From Acidobacteriota bacterium (GTDB taxonomy: Bacteria > Acidobacteriota > Blastocatellia > Pyrinomonadales > Pyrinomonadaceae): a stretch of DNA of 64,000 nucleotides. Where the stretch lies: positions 248,001 to 312,000 of the forward strand of contig QQUY01000002.1 of the NCBI GenBank assembly GCA_003385635.1, written 5' to 3'. The translations under genes and the position numbers were made by a program. Shown one piece after another: positions 54,131 through 63,006 of this stretch; position 1 is the stretch's first letter, and every line of letters starts with the position of its first letter. The notes below the pieces were generated by a model that was not told the DNA's origin, searched no databases, and saw nothing but the letters and a program-made list of their open reading frames with translations.

Positions 54131-54478
54131 ATGACCGACAAGAAACGTGATCGTACGGAGGACTTGATGCGGAGCATGCGCGATGCCAGGTCTCATGCGA
54201 AGGGCAAGAAAGTAGAAGTTCGTACGACGGTTCTCGCACGCATCCCCAAAAAACGATCAAAGTCTCAGATCTTAGGAATACGCAAAAGGCTTAATGTATC
54301 GCAGGCGGTGATAGCCAGGGCTCTAAACGTGTCTGCTAAGACGATCCAGGCTTGGGAGCAGGGGATTCGCGAACCTTCAGGACCTGCTCTGAAGCTGCTG
54401 GAACTCGTAGACAGATACCCGAATATCGTAATGGGTTGGTCACCGGAGCCACCTCCGGAAAATGAAGAAACGAGTTAG
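54131..54478 (+). CDS. HigA-like antitoxin (XRE family)
   Basis: This 115-aa protein has a C-terminal helix-turn-helix: ILGIRKRLNVSQAVIARALNVSAKTIQAWEQGIREPSGPALKLLELV. The WEQGxRxPSGPALxLL pattern fits YiaG/NadS-like antitoxins that pair with HigB-type toxins. The N-terminal ~50 residues are basic and presumably bind the toxin. It would repress the shared promoter through the CTACGCCGTAG site. GGAG lies 13 nt before the ATG. Confidence 0.92.
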   Translation: MTDKKRDRTEDLMRSMRDARSHAKGKKVEVRTTVLARIPKKRSKSQILGIRKRLNVSQAVIARALNVSAKTIQAWEQGIREPSGPALKLLELVDRYPNIVMGWSPEPPPENEETS

Positions 54479-54565
54479 TTTGTGTTCGTTTAGATTGTCA
54501 GACCATCCTTCTTCGGCTCCGTCAGAAACCCGGTATTGATAGCTACAGGCCAACTACACGCCCAT

Positions 54566-54760
54566 CGCTCCGTCAGGAGCGAAAATCTCGAACATGACAT
54601 TCAGCCCCGATGGGGCTGGGTTCGTCATTCTCTGACCTTTGCCTCTCCGATCAGAGAAGAGTCAATCAGTTGCCCCACCGGTTCAACGGGGGGATCAATG
54701 AAAGCCAATGAACTTCAGGCCGGCTTCAGCCGGCTCTTCTCGGGGCTAAAGCTCCTATCC
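54566..54760. repeat. Partial composite element with second-family hairpins
   Basis: In order: CGCTCCGTCAGGAGCG (54566-54581), TTCAGCCCCGATGGGGCTGG (about 54600), the TCAGTTGCCCC palindrome (54665-54697), GCCGGCTTCAGCCGGC (54719-54734) and a degenerate GGGGCTAAAGCTCC. The far-end palindrome is missing. No gene was seen from 54479 to 54822. Confidence 0.85.
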
Positions 54761-54822
54761 GATAAGGGATGGCGCAAGAAATCGGCGGCGAGTTGAACCA
54801 GGATTCGCCGCCGCAAAAGGAT

Positions 54823-55356
54823 CTAGTACTTCGGCTGATACACCTGTGGACAGTGCAGAAATGTTGCCTCGACTGAAGGGTGAGTGTCGCGTCTGTCCGG
54901 ATGCCACGCAGAACCTTGTTCGTAGCGCATCTGGAAGTTGAACCACCCGACCTTGCCCACGCCAACCGGCGATGGATCGTACATCAAGATCTGTCGTGCT
55001 TCCCATTTCGGAGAATACTTGTAAACGCCCGCGATCACGGTAATGTGTTTGACACCGTTTACCCAAAGTGGGCCGTATGTTTTAAGGAGGTCCCTTAGAT
55101 TAGATCGCTCGATAGACATAGGCGGGATCACCTCGAGGCCAAGACGCTTTGCCATCGGAACTATCTGCGGATTGGTAATACCGCTGTTCTTGTCCAGAAG
55201 CCTCTGGCACTCGGCGTCGAGTTCAGGCGGGATCAGGCCGAGGTGAGACATCTGGCTTCGCTCCTGCCTCCAGTGGATCAGCATCTGCGCGCAAGCGTAC
55301 CAGCAACTGCCAGTCCTTTGCTGAGGTATAAGCTTCATTCCCGGTACGATATACAT
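54823..55356 (-). CDS. Papain-like cysteine protease (C70/AvrRpt2-like)
   Basis: This 177-aa protein from the ATG at 55356 (AGGAGG 9 nt upstream) resembles the papain-like cysteine protease family typified by AvrRpt2. QQRTGSCWYACAQMLIHWR carries the catalytic Cys after a Gln, NGVKHITVIAGV the catalytic His, and ILMYDPSPVG the Asp. There is no signal peptide, so it acts in the cytoplasm or is exported by another route. The 65-residue upstream ORF extension lacks an RBS and was left out. The C-terminal ~50 residues are aromatic-rich. Confidence 0.82.
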   Translation of the reverse strand: MYIVPGMKLIPQQRTGSCWYACAQMLIHWRQERSQMSHLGLIPPELDAECQRLLDKNSGITNPQIVPMAKRLGLEVIPPMSIERSNLRDLLKTYGPLWVNGVKHITVIAGVYKYSPKWEARQILMYDPSPVGVGKVGWFNFQMRYEQGSAWHPDRRDTHPSVEATFLHCPQVYQPKY

Positions 55357-55441
55357 TGTGCTGGTTCCTCCTAAAGTTCCTTTGAGTTCTTGTTCGGAGA
55401 AACGGAAATGCGGACGGAAACAGGACATCCTGTCGATCAGC

Positions 55442-55798
55442 TTACGATCGAATTCGGATGATCGACCTTGCGAAGACGCCGAAAGCCAGAAGGCAATAAA
55501 CCGCCACCACGGCGAGATAGAAGGGATCCAGCCACTCGTGCGCACTGCCAAAATGATGCATGAGACGATGTAGGGCGAGATTGAGCACGGTCAGCACGAC
55601 GAGGGCGGCGAGCAGACTGATTGTCCGGGAGACAGATCGCCGCAGTGCGATCAACGAAGCGACCGCGCCGGAAAGTACAAGCGTGATTCCCGGCAGATCA
55701 GGCAACCTTACGGAGGCTGAAACGGGAATCGAAGCCAACACCAAAGCAGCACTGACCGCAAAAGCCATTTCCGGAACATTGCTCGTCTTATCGCGCAT
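55442..55798 (-). CDS. Small membrane protein of unknown function
   Basis: This 118-aa protein has four predicted helices (MAFAVSAALVLASIPVSASV, GITLVLSGAVASLIAL, TISLLAALVVLTVLNLAL, PFYLAVVAVYCLLAFGVFA). His residues in RLMHHFGSAHEW lie near a membrane face. No family is recognised. It is directly upstream (85 bp) of the papain-like gene on the same strand. Confidence 0.7.
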   Translation of the reverse strand: MRDKTSNVPEMAFAVSAALVLASIPVSASVRLPDLPGITLVLSGAVASLIALRRSVSRTISLLAALVVLTVLNLALHRLMHHFGSAHEWLDPFYLAVVAVYCLLAFGVFARSIIRIRS

Positions 55799-56068
55799 CT
55801 TGCAGCTTGTTGGTCAATGAAGGTCCGAGCGGGTCCAAGGTCTAAACACTGGAGGACAAGATTATAAGCCTTATCCCTCAGATGCCGATTCCGGATATTC
55901 CACGATAACTGACAACCGAACTTCACACGAATTTTATTGGACAGCAAGAAAGGCGACCTTATTGGCCGCCCTGTTACCTTTCTTTTTAGCTTTCGACCGG
56001 TATTCAGCCTACAAAAGGTCCCAGCTACCGAGGCCGGGCTGTTGCTGCCTGATCAATTCGTGTCAGTG

Positions 56069-57205
56069 CTACTGCCTAACTTTTACTTCATCGATCTCGA
56101 TGGCGTGGTGAAGCCAGGTTCCCCTCGGATAGGCGACGATCTGCAGTTCGGACTGTTTCCCAAATTCCAGAGAACCTGCGCTGAACTCGCCTTTCTCCTC
56201 TCCATCGATCAAAAGAGAGATCGATTCTTTCTTCGGATCGAAAACTATGCGCTGTTGAAACCATTTGCCCCATAAGGCCTCCGCCCTCGGGCCGACACTT
56301 CCGTTGCAATGGTGATACTCCTCCAGAATATCGGCATTGTCTCGGATCAGGTAAAAGCCGTTCGCAGTAACTTTGCCTTCCTGCTCAAACTCTGTCACAG
56401 CGTTCCCGTACTTCACACCGTACAGGACGCCCGGGCCTTCGGAGTCCTTTTTGTCTTTGACGACCAATCCAAAAACTCCTTCGAACCTGACGAATTCCTC
56501 GACGTTCTGGTTGAACGAGACCTTCATTCTTGAGTCCAAGATCAGAGGCTTGTCGGGATCGACGTCAAAAGGCTTGGAAAGCAGCTTGCCTCCCTTCCCC
56601 ATTTCTTCGACCGTGATCCTCGCCGTCCCTTCCGCGAAATTCACAGTTCTGCCGGTCGTGACCCATTTCTCATTCTCAGTTTCGAGACCCGAAAAGTCTT
56701 CCTCAAACACCGTCGAATGAGCAAGAGCCTCGTAGATCGGGCCTCCACTCCATAGGAAACCCGCGGCGAACAATATAACCAGCAAACCGGCGGCGACCGT
56801 CAAAACAGGCCTTCCCGATCCGGTTCGCCGGACCGGCCCCTCGCTCAGATTCCGCGTTTCGTAATCGGAGACGTTTGACGAAGGTTCCTCGAAAACGGCC
56901 TCGATCCCGGCGACAAAGACGTATCCCCGGCCGCGGACGGTTTTTATGAACCTGGATTCCTTCGGACTGTCGCCCAGAAGCTTTCGGACGCTTCCGATCG
57001 CACGTTCCACCGAGTTGTCTTCGACGGCGGTCCCGGCCCAGACCTCTTCGATAATGTCATCTTTGGACATTACCTTCGGCCGGTTCGAGACCAGGAACAA
57101 AAGGACGTCCAGATCCCTGTCTCCGATCCTGAGCTCCCGGTCTTGTTTGAAGATCTTGCGAGTTGCGGGACAAAGCCGGAAATCTGCGAATTGGTAGTGC
57201 TTCAT
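56069..57205 (-). CDS. Transmembrane wHTH regulator with periplasmic lectin-like domain
   Basis: This 378-aa protein is a CadC/ToxR-style one-component regulator. Residues 1-100 are an OmpR-type winged helix (FADFRLCPATRKIFKQDRE, GDRDLDVLLFLVSNRPKVMSKDDIIEEVW, VERAIGSVRKLLGD). One membrane helix is at about 131-152 (VLTVAAGLLVILFAAGFLW). The outer ~215 residues are a beta-sandwich resembling concanavalin/LamG-like carbohydrate-binding domains (FEEDFSGLETENEKWV, KESISLLIDGEEKGEFSAGSL). It would sense an extracellular ligand and act on nearby promoters. It is divergent from the TolB-VCBS-ASPIC gene. Confidence 0.88.
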   Translation of the reverse strand: MKHYQFADFRLCPATRKIFKQDRELRIGDRDLDVLLFLVSNRPKVMSKDDIIEEVWAGTAVEDNSVERAIGSVRKLLGDSPKESRFIKTVRGRGYVFVAGIEAVFEEPSSNVSDYETRNLSEGPVRRTGSGRPVLTVAAGLLVILFAAGFLWSGGPIYEALAHSTVFEEDFSGLETENEKWVTTGRTVNFAEGTARITVEEMGKGGKLLSKPFDVDPDKPLILDSRMKVSFNQNVEEFVRFEGVFGLVVKDKKDSEGPGVLYGVKYGNAVTEFEQEGKVTANGFYLIRDNADILEEYHHCNGSVGPRAEALWGKWFQQRIVFDPKKESISLLIDGEEKGEFSAGSLEFGKQSELQIVAYPRGTWLHHAIEIDEVKVRQ

Positions 57206-57459
57206 ATCGTTTTGGGGTAATGGAATCGGGAATCTCGAACAGCGTTCTAAGAACGCGTGCGGTCAGGCATTTCACGGCTAGTTCACTAAGATCAGTGAAC
57301 TGCAAGGTAATTTCAGGAAAGAAGCGGGAAAACGCTGTGGACTTCATTTAACGTGATCGTATCGGGCGCCCGAGTTACCAAAAGTCCAACAAGATCCCGA
57401 ACGCTGGATGCTTCGAACGGGTGCCCCCGCAGCGTTTCGAGATCAGCATTAGCAGTACT

Positions 57460-59850
57460 ATGAAAAATATACATCTTGGCGAACATACCTGCCGTCTGCT
57501 CTCGGTCCTGATGACCTTGGCGATACTGCCCCTGAGCCAATTCCCGCAGGTGATCGTGGGCGACATCAAGGGAGTTACACGGATCGAAGACAACTATCCA
57601 AGTTGGTCGCCTGACGGCAGCAAACTGGCATTTCACTCGAACCGGTACGACGGCAACAAAGAGGTCTACACGATGGATGCCGACGGCGGCAACATAAAGC
57701 GCGTGACGTTCAACGACAGACCGGACGAAGGCGCGATCTGGTCGCCTGACGGTAAAAGCATCCTGTATTCCCAGTACGTGACCGATGAAAATGTCGATCT
57801 CTTCATAACCGATCTGGAAAGCGGAAAAACGGTCCGGTTGACCGATCACCCCTTGCCCGACGGACACGCAAAATTCTCGCGTGACGGAACGAAGATCATC
57901 TTCAATTCCCAAAGAGACGATGAAGGCAAGCCCGGCCTGACGACCTTCGAACGCAATTATGAGATCTACGAGATGAATGTCGACGGCACTGGGATAAGAC
58001 GCCTTACTAATTATCATGAATGGGATACCTATCCATCTTATTCCCCGGACGGCAAAAAGATCCTCTGGCGAAGGATTCTTGACGACCTCACTGCACCCAG
58101 ACAATACAACTCCGAGATCTTTGTGATGAACGCCGACGGTTCGGACCTGAGGAATCTCTCGAACAGCAAGCATTTCGACGGATACCCCGAATGGTCGCCC
58201 GATGGAGAACGGATCATCTTCGCATCGGACCGCCACGGCGAAACTCCCGGTCATTTGCAGTTGTTCGTGATGAACGCTGACGGTTCGGACATTCAGCAGA
58301 TAACCTGGAACCGGATAGGGGAAGAGGATATCCGCGCCAGCTGGTCGCCGGACGGCCGGAAGATCGCATTCAACCGTGTGAATTCGGATGGCTCTAGGGT
58401 CTACGTGATGGATATCGCTCCGGCAAAGAGAACGGCCTTCTTCAGCCCGGTTACGCGGAGCGTGGTGACCGAGGCCCGGACATCTTCAAGAGGCGTTGCG
58501 TGGGGCGACTACGACGGCAACGGATATCCCGATCTCCTGGTTGCGAACACGATGAACAACTCTGACCTGCTTTACAGGAACGATGAAACTATAGAATTCG
58601 AACAGATCGTCGAGGGCGATCAGGTGACAGCCGGCGGCTGGACCGAAGGTGTCAACTGGATCGACTATGACAACGACGGCGACCTCGACATCTTCTTTAC
58701 GACTCAATTCGGAAGGCCCAATGAACTCTTTGAGAATTCCGGCGGAGGATCGTTTTCAAGAGCTGATGCAGGCGACCTGACCCGCCTTGAGTCGAGTTCA
58801 CCCGGCGCCTGCTGGAGCGACTATGACCTGGACGGCGACCTGGATGTTTACGTGATCGAGAGGGACGGCTCGGACGACCGCCTTTTCAACAACCGGGGTA
58901 ACAAGAGCTTCGCAATGGTCAAAGACTTTCCCTATTCTGGAGGCGACGGACGTGCGTGTGCCTGGGGTGACATAGACAATGACATGTACCCTGAACTCTA
59001 CGTCGGCAACTTCCTGAACAAGGAAAAGAACGCAAAAGCGCCGAACTTCTTCTACAGGAACCGGGGGAACGGTAGATTCTCGTCGATCAGAGACTCGATC
59101 GTTACATCAGAACCGAACCTCACCTATGGAGTTTCATTTGTCGATTACGATCAGGACGGCGATCTGGACCTGTTTCTGACGAACATCGCCAGGAACGACC
59201 GCAACCTCCTGTTTCGTAACGACGGGGCCGGAGAATTTGAGCAAACTGACACACTTGTTTCCCAAGAAGAGGGCAGGCCTTCGAAAGGCCATACCTGGGG
59301 GGACTTCGACAACGACGGACATCTCGATCTGTTTATCGCGAACGGGACCGAAGGGGTAGACGAGAAACAGACCGTCAATGCTCTTTACATGGGTGACGGG
59401 GACGGCGGGTTCGTTGAGGCCGGAAACTCTGCGATCGTAACAACGTCCAATATCTCGTCGGGAACGGCCTGGGCCGATTACGACCGCGACGGAGATCTCG
59501 ATATCTTCGTCGCGAACTGGGGAAACAACACCGAACCGAATGCTTTTTACAGAAACGATCATTACGGCACCAACTGGCTTGAGCTGTCTTTGACCGGCGG
59601 CCGATCCAACCGGTACGGGATCGGGTCCCGGGTACGTGTAAAGCTCGACGAGGACGGCGCGTCGAAGTGGTTCACGCGTTGGCTTCTGCCACAGACCGGC
59701 TATGCGAGCCAGAACGAGCCGATCGTGCATTTCGGCCTCGGGAAAACCGACAAGGTTGCGGAGCTCGAAGTACACTGGCCCTCGGGAACGGTAACCAGGC
59801 TAAGTAACTTAAGCTCGAACCAGCTGATCGAGGTGCGAGAAATCGGCTGA
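57460..59850 (+). CDS. Secreted TolB propeller-VCBS/FG-GAP-ASPIC/UnbV protein
   Basis: This 796-aa exported protein has a hydrophobic N-terminus (LLSVLMTLAILPLSQF). Residues about 35-320 are a TolB/PD40 propeller (YPSWSPDGSKLAFHSNRYDG, YPEWSPDGERIIFASDR). About 345-690 are VCBS/FG-GAP-like Ca-binding blades, each with D-x-D-x-D-G (DYDGNGYPDLLVAN, DYDNDGDLDIFFTT, DFDNDGHLDLFIAN). The last ~90 residues are an ASPIC/UnbV domain (RSNRYGIGSRVRVKL, HFGLGKTDKVAELEVHWPSG). It probably binds polysaccharide or a surface partner. The ATG at 57460 lacks a strong RBS. GTG at 57421 is an in-frame alternative. Its gene is 254 bp from the divergent regulator gene. Confidence 0.92.
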   Translation: MKNIHLGEHTCRLLSVLMTLAILPLSQFPQVIVGDIKGVTRIEDNYPSWSPDGSKLAFHSNRYDGNKEVYTMDADGGNIKRVTFNDRPDEGAIWSPDGKSILYSQYVTDENVDLFITDLESGKTVRLTDHPLPDGHAKFSRDGTKIIFNSQRDDEGKPGLTTFERNYEIYEMNVDGTGIRRLTNYHEWDTYPSYSPDGKKILWRRILDDLTAPRQYNSEIFVMNADGSDLRNLSNSKHFDGYPEWSPDGERIIFASDRHGETPGHLQLFVMNADGSDIQQITWNRIGEEDIRASWSPDGRKIAFNRVNSDGSRVYVMDIAPAKRTAFFSPVTRSVVTEARTSSRGVAWGDYDGNGYPDLLVANTMNNSDLLYRNDETIEFEQIVEGDQVTAGGWTEGVNWIDYDNDGDLDIFFTTQFGRPNELFENSGGGSFSRADAGDLTRLESSSPGACWSDYDLDGDLDVYVIERDGSDDRLFNNRGNKSFAMVKDFPYSGGDGRACAWGDIDNDMYPELYVGNFLNKEKNAKAPNFFYRNRGNGRFSSIRDSIVTSEPNLTYGVSFVDYDQDGDLDLFLTNIARNDRNLLFRNDGAGEFEQTDTLVSQEEGRPSKGHTWGDFDNDGHLDLFIANGTEGVDEKQTVNALYMGDGDGGFVEAGNSAIVTTSNISSGTAWADYDRDGDLDIFVANWGNNTEPNAFYRNDHYGTNWLELSLTGGRSNRYGIGSRVRVKLDEDGASKWFTRWLLPQTGYASQNEPIVHFGLGKTDKVAELEVHWPSGTVTRLSNLSSNQLIEVREIG

Positions 59851-59983
59851 TCCTTTATTGCTCCGTTAGAAGCCGAAAACTCTTGCTGTATAGGAGTCAG
59901 CGGATCTCCTCGGACGGCAATCCTCAAGGAAAAGCCGGGTATACTAGGCTCCGGCCTTGACCGATCCGGCGGGCCGTGCCGAA

Positions 59984-60955
59984 ATGCTCATCATCTCCAG
60001 AAAGGATATCGAGAAACTTCTCCCGGTGGGAGAGGCGATCTCGTGCGTCTCGCGTGCGTACGCGGAGCTGTCAGCCGGGACGGCAAGTGTCCCCGATCGT
60101 ATTGGTGTCGAGACCGAAGACGGGGTGACACTCATTATGCCCGGCCACCTTTCGGGAGAAGACTCGCTGGCGGTGAAGATCGTTTCCGTTTTTCCCGGAA
60201 ATCAGACCAGGGGAAAGCCCGCGATCTACGGCATCGTGAACCTCCTTGACCCGACGGACGGAAGGCCCGTTGCATTGATCGAGGGCGCTTATCTGACCGC
60301 GCTCCGCACAGGAGCCTCGGTTGGATTGGCGACAAAGCTCCTTGCGCGCGTGGACACTTCAACGATGGCGATGATCGGGCTGGGCGCTCAAAGCAGGACC
60401 ATCGTTCCCGCCGTCTGCGCGGTACGTCAGATTAAAAAGGTCCTTGTGTTTGATACGGATCACGCCGCCTTCGAGCGGTTCAGGGCAGATCTCGGTGAGA
60501 CGGTCCCAATCGAGCAAGTTGATTCGGCGGATGAGGCGGTCGCGGGAGCGGATATCGTCTGCACCGCAACGACGTCAAGCGAGCCGGTCTTCGACGGTTC
60601 TGCACTCACTGCCGGAACGCACATCAACGGCATCGGCTCGTTCACGCCGGAGATGCGGGAAGTCGGGTATGAAGCGCTGAAGAGATGTTCGAAGATCGTG
60701 ATCGATTCCTCCTCGGGAGCGATGTCGGAAGCGGGCGATCTGATCCAGGCGATCAGCGCCGGCGTGATCCGCGAAGCTGATATCTACGGAGAGTTAGGCG
60801 AGATCGTTTTGGGTAGGAAACAAGGCCGGGATTCGGGCGATGGGATAACGTTCTTCAAATCGGTCGGGAACGCGGCGCTCGACATCGCCGTCGCGAACGA
60901 GATCTACGTTAGGGCGAAGAAAAATAAGATTGGCGAAGTAGTAACTCTGGACTAG
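59984..60955 (+). CDS. Ornithine cyclodeaminase/mu-crystallin family enzyme
   Basis: This 323-aa protein has the family's N-terminus (MLIISRKDIEKLLPVGEAI), substrate region (KIVSVFPGNQTRGKPAIYGI, DGRPVALIEGAYLTALRTGA) and NAD(P)-binding MIGLGAQSRTIVPAVCAV. ATTSSEPVFDG and HINGIGSFTPEMREV complete the set. Members include ornithine cyclodeaminase, alanine dehydrogenase and ketimine/pyrroline-2-carboxylate reductases. The R-x-G-A-x-x-G motif LRTGASVG and the presence of an enolase-superfamily enzyme in the same window favour reduction of a cyclic imine, but that is inference. The start could be TTG at 59957. Confidence 0.92.
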   Translation: MLIISRKDIEKLLPVGEAISCVSRAYAELSAGTASVPDRIGVETEDGVTLIMPGHLSGEDSLAVKIVSVFPGNQTRGKPAIYGIVNLLDPTDGRPVALIEGAYLTALRTGASVGLATKLLARVDTSTMAMIGLGAQSRTIVPAVCAVRQIKKVLVFDTDHAAFERFRADLGETVPIEQVDSADEAVAGADIVCTATTSSEPVFDGSALTAGTHINGIGSFTPEMREVGYEALKRCSKIVIDSSSGAMSEAGDLIQAISAGVIREADIYGELGEIVLGRKQGRDSGDGITFFKSVGNAALDIAVANEIYVRAKKNKIGEVVTLD

Positions 60956-60977
60956 GCAGTACGAAAGTGGACGGAAT

Positions 60978-61040
60978 TGAGGGGTATTCCGGGCGAGGCG
61001 GAAACGCGAGCGTCCGTGAGCGTGCCGGAATCCGGTTCGC
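60978..61040. repeat. Diverged copy of the 1.9-kb block
   Basis: GGCGGAAACGCGAGCGTCCG followed by TGAGCGTGCCGGAATCCGG matches the block at about 1968-2000 after the heptamer array. Confidence 0.6.
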
Positions 61041-61109
61041 GGATTCCAGGTTCCTTCAGATTAGTTTAATGTTCCTTCGGAGCCTGCCGGGCAATGTCTG
61101 GAGAATGGC

Positions 61110-61369
61110 GTTCCCACAATAGGCAGCGCTTCGATAGGAGGGCGATCTCCCCACGAAACATTCAGCCCCTGATGGGGTTGGGTTCATTCCATGCTTTCGC
61201 GTACTTCTCTCATAGTAGAGAATCCTATTAGTTGCCCCCCGTTTTACCGGGGGGATCAAGGGACAGCCAACAAACTCCTAGCCGGCTTCAGCCGGCAATT
61301 ATTGGGGCTAAAGCCCCAAGGTAAGTTTTTGTACTGAATAACCCCCCCGCTAAAGCGAGGGGCAACTGA
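61110..61369. repeat. Composite palindromic element, full copy, with second-family hairpin
   Basis: A TTCAGCCCCTGATGGGGTTG hairpin (about 61160) comes first. The full element then runs from 61228 to 61369 (142 bp): TTAGTTGCCCC palindrome, GCCGGCTTCAGCCGGC (61281-61296), GGGGCTAAAGCCCC (61304-61317) and the end palindrome closing GGGGCAACTGA. No gene was seen from 60956 to 61398. Confidence 0.9.
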
Positions 61370-61398
61370 TAGCGATCCAGGTTCTGCCGGCCGTTTCT

Positions 61399-62076
61399 CT
61401 AGAACACAAATTCCCTTAACAGATTGAATCCGGCGCTGAACAGGAGACTGTATCCTCCCTGCCGGAGCCCGTCCTGCGCGCTATATCTTTCCGGATACCA
61501 GACCGTCGTCGAGGTGACGTTCGAAACGAACGGCGCTGCGACCTTCTGCGGCGCAAAGACCGTTCTGCCCCTCCTGTCCCTCGCCGTAAAACCCGATTTC
61601 AATGCGTGCACGACCCGCTTGCCGAAATTCTTGCTCTCGCTTTTGTAATACTTCGGGTCGTGTCCAAGGACTTCGGACCCAGCGTAGACCACGCTTTCCT
61701 CGATCACATTCTCGGCCACGTTCGAGGCGAACCGACGCGCAAAGCCCTTGCCGTTCTTCTCCCATTCGGGCGGGTTCCCGCGGAAAGTCTGAAAGGCCGC
61801 GCCGGCCGCCGGACCAATGTAGGACGTTGGGCCAAACGCTTTATTAAGGTACCTTTTTAAGCGCTCAGACTTGTCCGGAAACTCGTAGCACGTATTCCCC
61901 TGGCCAGGATCCGGACACGGATCAACTTTCTGGACGACGGTGGTGTCTGTGTCCGGCGCAGGAGAAGAGCTGACGGTCGGCTCTGACTTGTTGTCCACAG
62001 AAGGCGTATTTGTCTCCTGGGCCGCAACGGCAGAAGAAAGAACAAAAAGAGTTAACGCTAAGATTGTGCTTCTCAT
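61399..62076 (-). CDS. Secreted protein of unknown function
   Basis: This 225-aa protein has a signal peptide (TILALTLFVLSSAVAAQ), then a Ser/Thr/Pro-rich linker and a PCPDPGQGNTCYEF segment with two Cys. The core is basic and amphipathic (NKAFGPTSYIGPAAGAAFQTFRGNPPEW, GRRTVFAPQKVAAPFVSNV) and ends in a hydrophobic LLFSAGFNLLREFVF, which could be a membrane-associated strand or C-terminal signal. No family is recognised. AAGG is 7 nt before the ATG. Confidence 0.75.
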   Translation of the reverse strand: MRSTILALTLFVLSSAVAAQETNTPSVDNKSEPTVSSSPAPDTDTTVVQKVDPCPDPGQGNTCYEFPDKSERLKRYLNKAFGPTSYIGPAAGAAFQTFRGNPPEWEKNGKGFARRFASNVAENVIEESVVYAGSEVLGHDPKYYKSESKNFGKRVVHALKSGFTARDRRGRTVFAPQKVAAPFVSNVTSTTVWYPERYSAQDGLRQGGYSLLFSAGFNLLREFVF

Positions 62077-62250
62077 AATGTATACCTTGAATAACCTGAC
62101 GAGTTCGCATCTTCGCTTCGACCAGATTCAATATTGGGGAAACGGTGCGAAATCGCGAAGGCTGGCGGAGGGAATTCAAAAGCGAAGAGTGAAATCGGCG
62201 GCGCCAGTCGCTATACTGTCTCTATTCACAAATTTAGGGAGAGGAAGTAA

Positions 62251-62850
62251 ATGCGCTTAAACAAACTAGTATTGATCCTGATGGTTTTCGTTCTCGGCAC
62301 CGGCGCCGTTTTCGCCCAGGGAGAGAGGCCCGCGTCACCGCGTGGTGAGGCTTCGACCCAGATCGGCGGAAAATGGATTGTCGTCGATTACGGGCGTCCG
62401 ATCCTTCGGGGCCGCCGCGGGGTGTTCGGCCCAGATCAGGATTACGGGAAGAAACTGTATGCGGGAGCTCCGGTCTGGCGCCTCGGCGCCAACAAATCGA
62501 CGCGTATAAACACCGAGATCGACCTGATGTTCGGCGACAAGAAACTGCCGGCGGGGGAATACAGCATGTTCGCCGAGCTCGGCCAGTCGGGCTGGACGCT
62601 GATCTTTTCAAATCACGCGGCAAAGAACACAGGTCGTGGACCGGGCGAAGGGATCTGGGGTGCTTATAACTACGACAGTTCGAAGGACGTGATCCGCGTT
62701 CCGATGAGGACCGAGATGCTGCAGAACTCGATCGATCAGTTCACGATCGTGTTCATGGATGTAACGGAAAACGGCGGAGTGCTGGGATTTGCATGGGACA
62801 ACGTGATGGGCGGCTGCGCATTCACGGTTGAAACACCGAAAGCAGGCTAG
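62251..62850 (+). CDS. Secreted DUF2911 protein
   Basis: This 199-aa protein has a signal peptide ending TGAVFAQ and matches DUF2911: KWIVVDYGRPILRGRRGVFG, YAGAPVWRLGANKSTRINTEIDLMFGDKKLPAGEYSMFAEL and a C-terminal FAWDNVMGGCAFTVE. The function of this widespread secreted family is unknown. GGAAG lies just before the ATG. A strong terminator follows 50 bp after the stop. Confidence 0.9.
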   Translation: MRLNKLVLILMVFVLGTGAVFAQGERPASPRGEASTQIGGKWIVVDYGRPILRGRRGVFGPDQDYGKKLYAGAPVWRLGANKSTRINTEIDLMFGDKKLPAGEYSMFAELGQSGWTLIFSNHAAKNTGRGPGEGIWGAYNYDSSKDVIRVPMRTEMLQNSIDQFTIVFMDVTENGGVLGFAWDNVMGGCAFTVETPKAG

Positions 62851-62899
62851 TGAACCGATTGATCTGCCGCGAACGGCAGCTGGGTTTTAAAAATGTAAG

Positions 62900-62934
62900 A
62901 AGAGGCTGTCTGAATAGACGGCCTCTTACTTTTG
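62900..62934 (+). terminator. Rho-independent terminator of the DUF2911 gene
   Basis: A 12-bp stem (arm AAGAGGCTGTCT with one G-U pair), loop GAAT and a T-run. The stem closely matches the terminators at 4816, 5084 and 18399. Confidence 0.85.
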
Positions 62935-63006
62935 TTGGTTTCGAAAAATTGCACCGGTAACTATCGAATAGCTTGCGGATTAGCGCGGGCGGGAATGGCA
63001 TTACCA

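Noticed and set aside
57313..58254. Minus-strand ORF of 313 aa
   Set aside because: It is the complement of the TolB propeller part of the plus-strand gene, whose blades are unmistakable.
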